From: Oscillospiraceae bacterium
Lineage (GTDB): Bacteria; Bacillota; Clostridia; Oscillospirales; Ruminococcaceae
Assembly: GCA_021200775.1 (NCBI GenBank)
Contig: JAJQGB010000013.1
Location: forward strand, 1-46,185
Length of the DNA: 46,185 bases
Direction: 5' to 3'
The translations under genes were made by a program, and so were the position numbers. Shown here piece by piece: positions 40,404-46,185 of this stretch. Position 1 is the first letter of the stretch, and each line of letters starts with the position of its first letter. The notes under the pieces were generated by a model. The model worked only from the letters and a program-made list of their open reading frames with translations, had not been told where the DNA came from and did no database searches.

Positions 40404-40567
40404 ATATCAGTCTCACCTCGATTCTTAACTGTGATGTATAGTGATTACCACAAAATATTGTGTTTTCCAATATCCACTATCCATACAGCTTCTCATCGAA
40501 GCTTCTGTATAAATAGTGTCCGAAAATCCCGATTTTGTTTCAATGGGTTTTAAAAAATTTTTTGAGA

Positions 40568-40732
40568 CCCCTCCACCACCGCCTTCGGCGGCGGTCTCCG
40601 GCTTCGCCGAAGGCGAAGTGTCTCCTTCTCAGGGGAGGCTATTTTCCTTCTCCCAGAAGCTTCCGGAAGAGGCAGTTAAAGGCTCCCCTGAAAGGGGAGC
40701 TGTCTGCGCCGCAGGCGCAGACTGAGGGGTTT
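40568..40732 (-). repeat. CTCCCC-type repeat upstream of the ECF sigma gene
   Basis: The core runs from CCCCTCCACCACCGCC to GGCGCAGACTGAGGGGTT, with an expanded cap (GGCTTCGCC/GGCGAAG). One hairpin is CTCCTTCTCAGGGGAG with mismatches, the other a perfect CTCCCCTGAAAGGGGAG. A CAGAAATGAGC/GCTCATTTCTG hairpin follows at 40735-40760. The 90 nt after that contain nothing I can identify. Confidence 0.75.
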
Positions 40733-40846
40733 CCGCAGAAATGAGCTTCAGCTCATTTCTGTATTATACTCTAATTCCGCCCCAATTACAAGACGCTATG
40801 ACAAAATTCATCATCTTGTACAGCCGTTTCCGGCAAGCGCTACCAA

Positions 40847-40875
40847 GAGAAAAGCCGGCATGAAGCCGGCTCTCT
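40847..40875 (-). terminator. Terminator of the FN3-repeat protein gene
   Basis: On the minus strand, GAGAGCCGGC pairs with GCCGGCTTTTCTC around ATTCA-type loop sequence, ending in TTTTCTC. Confidence 0.8.
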
Positions 40876-40899
40876 CCAATTAGTAGAAGGCGTTACTTT

Positions 40900-43521
40900 T
40901 TACTTTACGGTAACTGACATGTAGGTGCAAGCCTTCAGGTCAGTTGAAAGGTCAGTCTGGTAAGGAACCGCAACAACTCTTACCTTGTAGGTTGTGCCGG
41001 AGGTAAGACCGGTGATTGTGGTTGAAGTACCGCTTGTTACTGTAGCCTTGCACTTGTAGGTGGTGCTGGAACCTTCAGCAACATAGACCTTGTAGCTGGT
41101 TGCTCCCGAAACAGAAGACCAAGCAACGGTGATTGAACCGGTTGCCGAGCTGGTGACGGAGGTCAGGCTCGCAATCTTGGAGGAGCTTGAAACAGGGTCA
41201 GTAGCAGTTACGGTAGAGGTCTTTGTGGAAGGAGTGATGGTAGCAGTTCCGGAGCTATAGCCGGTGTTGGCAACAACATAGAAGTCGTAGCTTGTGCCGT
41301 CCTTAAGACCGGTGATGCTTACAGCAGTCTTCTTGATAGTTCCTGCCTTCTTCCATTCGGTAGCGGATGAACGCTTCCAGTAAACAGTGTAGGAAGTAGC
41401 ATCGTCAGCCGCAGTCCAGGAAAGAGTAATCTTTCCGCTGGTACCGGAGGTTGCCTTGAAGGAGGTAGGATAGAGCGAAGAAGTGTCAGTGGTGGTCGAG
41501 CTCGAAGAAGAGCTGGAGCTCGTTCCGGGGACGTAGTAGATGTAACCGATTGTAGTCAAAGAACCGGTTGAAGAAATCGAATAAACATATGCCTGGAAGG
41601 AAGCATTCTTGCCGAACGGAAGAGTGAAGCTGTTAGTCATTGAAGTTCCTTCAGTTCCGGATGAACCGCCGAGTACATCGTACATGATGTAGTAGAAGGA
41701 AGTTCCGCTGACCTTGTCCCAGGTAATGGTGGTGCTGGAAGAAGTGCTCGAAGAAATCGATACATTCTTAGCAGTTGTAGAGGTTACGCTTGACGAAGAA
41801 GTTGATGTCGAGGTAGCCGCTACACTTGCATATGCCCATACAGTGCTTGTAAGTGCAACGCCGGTTGAGCTGTAAGGAACGATGTAGATTACAGCAGAAG
41901 TGGTGTTCGGGATGTTAAGAACAGTTGCTGTTCCATTAACGGTTACGCTTGTTCCGCTGTTATTAGAGCCGAGGTAGTAGGTAACTACATAGTAGCTGGC
42001 TCCTGTGTAAGCGGTCCATGTAACAGTCTTTGTGCTTGTTCCGGAAACAACGGTGCAGTTAGTGCCGGATGTGGTTGTTGAGGTGGATGTTGTCGTCGAG
42101 GACGAAGTACCTGCAACAAGTGAAGCAGTGCCGACTGTGGTTCCGGTTGCGGTGGTAACTGTTACAGCATAAGTGGTGCCGTATACGAGGCTATCAAGAG
42201 TATAGGTTCCAATTGTGCTGGTTGCAGTGGTAACGCCGGCAACTGAGCCGTTGAGGTAGATAAGATATGCAGTTCCGGAGGTTGCAGTCCAGTAGAAGGT
42301 GTAGCTGTAATAGCCGGAAGTGGTTGTGCCGTTATTGGTGTAGGTTACGCCGGAGGTTGAAGACGAAGAAGTTGAAGTTCCGGGTACGATGGTAGCGGTA
42401 CCAACAGTGCCGAGGACTGTATCAGCCGCATTGAGTGCATATATGGTGACATAGTAGGTAGTGCCATAGGTCAGGTATGCGGTTGTTGTAGTAGCAGAAA
42501 CAGTTGTCGCTACAGAACCGTTGATATAAACCTGATACTTGGTTGCTCCACTATAAGCGCTCCAAGAAAGTACATAAGGATATGTGCCGTAGCTGTTCAT
42601 GCCGGTGGTGTAGTAAGAAACACCCGACGAAGAAGAGCTGGAGCTGGAAGAAGCACCTGCAACGAGGGAAGTAGAACCTACAGTAACAGTACCGGAAGTG
42701 GTGTAAGCATATACGGTAATGGTGTAGGTGTAGCCGGTTGTCAGTGCAAGACCACTTGCATAAAGGCTGGAAGTTGTAGCAGTTCTTGTTATACCACCGT
42801 TAGAGGAAATAGCAGTCAAATAGTAGCTGGTAGCTCCACTAACAGAACCCCAGGAAACAGTGTAGTAGCTGGTAGTGCTGACAGTGCTGTTAAGAGTGGC
42901 AACTACGTTGCTGGAAGTACTGGAACTAGTGTTATTAGAACCACTTGCAATGGTAGAAGACGACTGATAGCCGGCGTTGGTAATTCCGTAAACAGTTGCA
43001 CTCTTGACATATGAATACGCATAAGGTACGTCAATGTAATTTGTGCTAGTCGTAAAAGGTACAGTACCAGAAGTTGTTACATACGTACCAGAATAGCTTT
43101 CATAATTGCTGTTTGCAGTCCAGGAAATACGGGTGGTTGACGAGTCTAAAGCTTTGAAAGTTACGCCACCAGAAGTGCTTGAAGACAAGTATGTTGCATC
43201 AGTAACAGCAGCGTTTTGTCCGAGCTTATTATCGTTTTCATCATAGGCAACAACAGTCAAAGTATAAGTTCCAGATTTAGTGAAACTTACATAGGTCGAC
43301 GTTTCCGTTGTTTTCTTGTTAGTAGCTAGCGTAGCCGTACCTGTAATCGAGTATGTGTAGTACGATGTTGCAGAATCAGAGCAACTCCATTCAACATACA
43401 GTCTGTTATCGCCATTATCTTCAATCTTTGCAGAAACACTTGCATCCGCAAACACCGAGAGATTGAGCATTGAGACTGCGAGGATGAGGGCGGTCGCTAA
43501 TGCTAAAAGTCTTTTAGTCAT
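40900..43521 (-). CDS. Secreted fibronectin type III repeat protein with Ser/Thr-rich linkers
   Basis: The 873-aa product has a signal peptide (residues 1-25, cleavage near VFADA) and then about nine FN3-like modules. Each is recognisable by a core such as VSWGSVSGATSYYLTAI, LSWSAYSGATKYQVYINGS, LSWTAADDATSYTVYW or VAWSSVSGATSYKVYVAEGS, closed by GTTYxVxVxA. Runs of Ser and Thr (SSSSSSSSGVSYY, TSTSTTTSGT) link several modules. There is no sorting signal at the C-terminus, so it is released or held non-covalently. FN3 arrays act as spacers or adhesive modules on surfaces; no catalytic domain is present. Fn3 similarity increases towards the C-terminus. AAGGAG is about 12 nt from the ATG. Confidence 0.85.
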   Translation of the reverse strand: MTKRLLALATALILAVSMLNLSVFADASVSAKIEDNGDNRLYVEWSCSDSATSYYTYSITGTATLATNKKTTETSTYVSFTKSGTYTLTVVAYDENDNKLGQNAAVTDATYLSSSTSGGVTFKALDSSTTRISWTANSNYESYSGTYVTTSGTVPFTTSTNYIDVPYAYSYVKSATVYGITNAGYQSSSTIASGSNNTSSSTSSNVVATLNSTVSTTSYYTVSWGSVSGATSYYLTAISSNGGITRTATTSSLYASGLALTTGYTYTITVYAYTTSGTVTVGSTSLVAGASSSSSSSSSGVSYYTTGMNSYGTYPYVLSWSAYSGATKYQVYINGSVATTVSATTTTAYLTYGTTYYVTIYALNAADTVLGTVGTATIVPGTSTSSSSTSGVTYTNNGTTTSGYYSYTFYWTATSGTAYLIYLNGSVAGVTTATSTIGTYTLDSLVYGTTYAVTVTTATGTTVGTASLVAGTSSSTTTSTSTTTSGTNCTVVSGTSTKTVTWTAYTGASYYVVTYYLGSNNSGTSVTVNGTATVLNIPNTTSAVIYIVPYSSTGVALTSTVWAYASVAATSTSTSSSSVTSTTAKNVSISSSTSSSTTITWDKVSGTSFYYIMYDVLGGSSGTEGTSMTNSFTLPFGKNASFQAYVYSISSTGSLTTIGYIYYVPGTSSSSSSSSTTTDTSSLYPTSFKATSGTSGKITLSWTAADDATSYTVYWKRSSATEWKKAGTIKKTAVSITGLKDGTSYDFYVVANTGYSSGTATITPSTKTSTVTATDPVSSSSKIASLTSVTSSATGSITVAWSSVSGATSYKVYVAEGSSTTYKCKATVTSGTSTTITGLTSGTTYKVRVVAVPYQTDLSTDLKACTYMSVTVK

Positions 43522-43642
43522 TTTTTTATGACACTCCTTTTTTCAAGAATTTTTTAGATTTCCCCAGAGAAACCGCCCATTTGGACGAGATTTCCGGAAG
43601 GGCGAAATCCTCCCCAAAATCTTTCTATGGGTTACCGAATAC

Positions 43643-43671
43643 ATTATAACATCTTTTCTTCGCTTTGTAAA
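43643..43671 (-). promoter_or_regulatory. Promoter of the FN3-repeat protein gene
   Basis: On the minus strand, TTTACA (43666-43671), 17 nt and TATAAT (43643-43648). The leader is about 115 nt long and contains a CCGGAAATC/GATTTCCCC-type fold. Confidence 0.75.
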
Positions 43672-43764
43672 CCCCGAATTATTAATTTTCACACTGAGAA
43701 AATTAATTTTTCGACCCGAATTCACTTTATCGCTGTTGCAATTCTCAGAAAAAGGTGTTACACT

Positions 43765-43770
43765 TATAAT
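43765..43770 (+). promoter_or_regulatory. -10 element of the galM promoter
   Basis: TATAAT at 43765-43770 lies 75 nt before the start. No -35 at 17 nt is seen; TTGCAA at 43736 is too far. The downstream leader has the hairpin GTGCA/TGCAC and a T-rich palindrome (AAAAATATTTTTC). Confidence 0.45.
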
Positions 43771-43845
43771 ACAAATCAGACCGTGCATTTATTGCACCCG
43801 AGAAAAATATTTTTCAAAAAATTTTTTGAAAGGACATGAAAACCT

Positions 43846-44889
43846 ATGACAACTGTAACAAGAAGAGATTTCGGATGCCTCTCTACCGGCGAAGCCATCT
43901 CCCTCTATGAGCTCAAAAACTCGATGGGCGCATATGTCGAAATCATCACCTACGGCGGAGCTATCCATTCTATCAACGTCCCCGACAAGAACGGCTATAT
44001 TGCCGACGTAGCCCTCGGATATGACGACATCTCCGGCTATGAGAATCAGGACAAGTACATCGGTGCTCTCATCGGTCGCCACGGCAACAGAATCGAGGAC
44101 GCTAAGTTCAAGCTTGGCAGAAAAGTTTATACTCTCGGCAAGAACGACGGCAGAAACAATCTCCACGGCGGCTTCGAGGGCTTCAACAAGAAAATCTGGG
44201 ACGCATCCGTCGACGGCGAGAAGCTGGTTCTTAACTACACTTCCCCCGACGGCGAAGAAGGCTATCCCGGAACGCTTCACGTAACCGTAAAGTACTCGTT
44301 CGATGACGACTGCGCACTCAAAATCGACTACAATGCAGTTGCCGAGAGCGACACCATTTGCAATCTTACGAACCACTGCTACTTCAACCTCGACGGTCAG
44401 GGCACCGGCTCAATCGAGAAGCACTCGCTGAAGATTAACGCAACCCACTTCACAGTCGGCAACTCCGAGTGCCTGCCTACCGGTTATGTTGCAAAGGTTG
44501 AGGGAACTCCTCTTGACTTCACCGACTTCCACGTTATCGGCGAAAGAATCAACCAGAAGCACGAACAGCTGGTATTCGCCGGCGGTTACGACCACAACTG
44601 GTGCCCGGACGGCGAAGGCTTCAGGCACATGGCAACCCTGAAGGCGGCTAACACAGGACGCACGATGGAAGTCTGGTCGGACACCCCCGGTATGCAGTTC
44701 TATTCCGGCAACTTCCTCGACGGCACAGCTCCCTACGGCAAAAACAGCAAACCGATTGAGAAGAGAGACGGCTTGTGCCTTGAAACCCAGTTCTACCCGA
44801 ACGCAATGAAGTTTGACAACTTCGAGAAGCCGATTCTGAAGGCTGGGGAGAAGTATCATCACGTTACTGTGTATAAGTTTGGTGCGTAA
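43846..44889 (+). CDS. galM: Aldose 1-epimerase (galactose mutarotase)
   Basis: The 347-aa protein has the GalM pattern: YGGAIHSINVPDKNG, GALIGRHGNRIEDAKF, NNLHGGFEGFNKKIWD, LTNHCYFNLDGQGTGSIEKH (with the catalytic His), GYDHNWC and, near the end, the Glu-bearing LETQFYPNA. It interconverts alpha and beta anomers of galactose or glucose in the cytoplasm, feeding the Leloir pathway. No other gal genes are adjacent. AAAGGA lies 11 nt before the ATG. The stop codon runs directly into a repeat (TAAACCCCTC). Confidence 0.96.
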   Translation: MTTVTRRDFGCLSTGEAISLYELKNSMGAYVEIITYGGAIHSINVPDKNGYIADVALGYDDISGYENQDKYIGALIGRHGNRIEDAKFKLGRKVYTLGKNDGRNNLHGGFEGFNKKIWDASVDGEKLVLNYTSPDGEEGYPGTLHVTVKYSFDDDCALKIDYNAVAESDTICNLTNHCYFNLDGQGTGSIEKHSLKINATHFTVGNSECLPTGYVAKVEGTPLDFTDFHVIGERINQKHEQLVFAGGYDHNWCPDGEGFRHMATLKAANTGRTMEVWSDTPGMQFYSGNFLDGTAPYGKNSKPIEKRDGLCLETQFYPNAMKFDNFEKPILKAGEKYHHVTVYKFGA

Positions 44890-44890
44890 A

Positions 44891-45074
44891 CCCCTCCGTC
44901 CGCACCTGCGGTGCGTCCACCTCCCCTTTCAGGGGAGGCTTTTTTTGTTCTCTCACAAGTTGGTACGAGGCACAAATAGGCTCCCCTTAACAGGGGAGCC
45001 TTTTTGCGTTCTGGGAAGATTTGCTATTGGCTCCCCTTGATAAGGGGAGCTGTCACGAAGTGACTGAGAGGTTT
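44891..45074 (+). repeat. CTCCCC-type repeat with three hairpins and T-tracts after galM
   Basis: CCCCTCCGTCC is followed by CTCCCCTTTCAGGGGAG-GC-TTTTTTTG (44921-44948). A second hairpin is CTCCCCTTAACAGGGGAG-CC-TTTTTG (44982-45007) and a third CTCCCCTTGATAAGGGGAG, with AGTGACTGAGAGG at the end. The first two read as complete intrinsic terminators on the plus strand, showing that these elements can stop transcription. Confidence 0.8.
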
Positions 45075-45157
45075 GCGAGCCGAAGGCGAGCGCAATTACG
45101 CATTACGAATCGTTTTCCCGCATATGCTCTAATATCCCACCCGAAAGGATGTCCGCT

Positions 45158-45376
45158 ATGACACGTTCTGAATCAAGGCTCAGGAAGCAAAAACTCCTTG
45201 CTATCGAGTCCGACATCAAGGAGATTTCTTTGGCTATGAAGACAGCGGAGAGCTGTTTTAATGAGGTGAGTGACGGCGATTTGCTGGATGCACTCATCTA
45301 TGACCGTGCGGCGCTGGAGTCACGCTATAACTATTTAATAAGGGAGCTGAAGGCGCTCGAAACCGCTACTCAATGA
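45158..45376 (+). CDS. DUF2508 (YaaL-like) small protein
   Basis: I start at the ATG at 45158, 8 nt after AAAGGA; an ATG at 45149 overlaps that site. The 72-aa helical protein contains ESCFNEVSDGDLLDALIYDR and ALESRYNYLIRELKALE, the DUF2508 pattern. In Bacillus the family lies near recR; here it stands alone and its 3' end overlaps the facing gene by 11 nt. Function is unknown. Confidence 0.75.
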   Translation: MTRSESRLRKQKLLAIESDIKEISLAMKTAESCFNEVSDGDLLDALIYDRAALESRYNYLIRELKALETATQ

Positions 45377-46013
45377 ACTTCCCTATTCTCTTGCGGACAG
45401 CTTCCGCCATCGGTCCGATGGTGAGAGCCATAAGTACCGTCACAATTCCGACCGTTCCGCCGATGAGATAGCCGAGAACGGCATAGCCGCCGTCCCAGAG
45501 GATTCTTATCACCCGGAACGGGATTTTTTTCGTCTTCTGGGCGTTGTAGATTATCTCCGGAATCGAGTCATACGGCGAAGCGCCGAGCCCGACGGAGGTG
45601 TAAACCGCAACCGAGAATACGAATATAAACAGTATCACCACGCAGGCGACAATTTTCTGAACCATACCGGTAAATGTGAAGTCGGGAATGAGAGTCTCCC
45701 GAAGCCAGGTCATGAAGTCGCAGGAATAGCCGACGATGAACATGTTGCAGACGGTTCCGATGCCGATGTTCTCCCGCCCTTTCCAGACGATGAAGACGAA
45801 CATCACGCAGTTTATAAGCGCCTGCCAGCTTCCGAAGCTCATCCCAAGGTTCTCCGCCATCGCAAGGTTAAACACCGAGCAAGGGTCGGTTCCCCAAGCT
45901 AAAAGATTGAGCCACGAAACGCAGAAGCCCATCAACGTCACTCCGATGACGCAAAAAACAACCCGCCGCGCCATGTGCGGCTTGTGGAAGATGGATTTTA
46001 GAAAGTCTTTCAT
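45366..46013 (-). CDS. YczE-family (YitT-like) integral membrane protein
   Basis: The 215-aa product starts at the ATG at 46013 after GGAG; longer frames read into the poly-C region. It has five hydrophobic segments with family motifs VTLMGFCVSWLNLLAWGTDP, MSFGSWQALINC and, later, SVGLGASPYDSIPEII with RVIRILWDGGYAVLGYLIGG. YczE-type proteins are membrane proteins of unknown function, suspected transporters. It faces DUF2508 tail to tail. Confidence 0.85.
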   Translation of the reverse strand: MKDFLKSIFHKPHMARRVVFCVIGVTLMGFCVSWLNLLAWGTDPCSVFNLAMAENLGMSFGSWQALINCVMFVFIVWKGRENIGIGTVCNMFIVGYSCDFMTWLRETLIPDFTFTGMVQKIVACVVILFIFVFSVAVYTSVGLGASPYDSIPEIIYNAQKTKKIPFRVIRILWDGGYAVLGYLIGGTVGIVTVLMALTIGPMAEAVRKRIGKFIE

Positions 46014-46042
46014 ATTTTTCTCCGATTTCAATGAGTAATTGT

Positions 46043-46185
46043 CGCCTTCGGCGACAGCGCCCACGCAGTGGGCGCCCCCCCCCCCCCCCCCCCAGGCCGG
46101 CGGGGGCGCCACCCCACGGGGGGGGGGGTGGAGAAGAAGCAGGCGAAAAGAGATAATGTGGGGGGAGAAAAAAAGCCACGCAAAG
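46043..46185 (-). repeat. Degraded repeat with poly-C/poly-G tracts at the window end
   Basis: GTCGCC/GGCGAC and GCGCCCAC/GTGGGCGC caps, as seen beside other CTCCCC elements, lead into a run of 23 C, then mixed GC and a run of 11 G. The rest to 46185 has no gene. The homopolymer runs are unlike anything else in the window and probably reflect assembly or sequencing failure in a repeat at a contig edge. Confidence 0.6.

Overview
The window looks like a chromosomal stretch of a Gram-positive, low-to-mid GC Clostridia bacterium, most likely an Oscillospirales/Ruminococcaceae-type gut or rumen anaerobe. The evidence is strong purine-rich ribosome binding sites, many TTGACA-17-TATAAT promoters, SpoVG, a Firmicutes-style ftsE-ftsX-M23-S41 cluster, a CdaR-type regulator, a QueT transporter and a YczE-type membrane protein. 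The taxon is an inference. The right end runs into poly-C/poly-G at a repeat, which suggests a contig end.

Layout. 1-4.6 kb: a PH-domain membrane protein, a three-gene DUF3791/DUF3990 (ADP-ribosyltransferase-fold) cassette, an AbrB-like solitary antitoxin with its own promoter and operator, and a CdaR/PucR regulator. 4.8-9.1 kb: ftsE, ftsX, a coiled-coil M23 peptidase and an S41 protein whose catalytic residues are missing. 9.3-11.8 kb (minus): murC-lexA-Nudix operon. 12.2-12.9 kb: spoVG converging on a second Nudix gene. 13.0-15.2 kb: a Type II restriction-modification pair. 15.3-17.9 kb (minus): a degenerate acyl-carrier-protein paralogue, acpP and typA/bipA. 18.0-21.1 kb: a secreted NPTTG-tailed protein surrounded by three related small-RNA loci. 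Two of these carry a convergent hydrophobic peptide gene and look like type I toxin-antitoxin modules; the third is an orphan antisense RNA with a toxin remnant. 21.3-29.6 kb (minus): queT with a preQ1-like leader, then rpoC and rpoB. 30-34 kb (minus): tRNA-Pro(CGG), serA, serC, a MATE exporter. 34.3-36.2 kb: a GH26-like cytoplasmic glycosidase with a hotdog thioesterase. 36.3-40.4 kb (minus): a DUF4349 lipoprotein, a membrane-anchored beta-propeller protein and an ECF sigma factor. 40.9-43.5 kb (minus): a secreted fibronectin-III repeat protein. 43.8-46 kb: galM, a DUF2508 small protein and a YczE-like membrane protein.

About a dozen copies of a bipartite repeat, ending in CCCCTC or GAGGGG and containing two CTCCCC/GGGGAG hairpins, sit between genes. 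Several abut stop codons, and many carry T-tracts after the hairpins, so they probably act as intergenic terminators.

The most unusual items are (1) the paired small-RNA/hydrophobic-peptide loci at 20.3-21.1 kb and their orphan relative at 18 kb; (2) the acpP-adjacent paralogue with the phosphopantetheine serine replaced by glutamate and no ordinary start codon; (3) the S41 protein in the division cluster that has lost its catalytic Ser and Lys.
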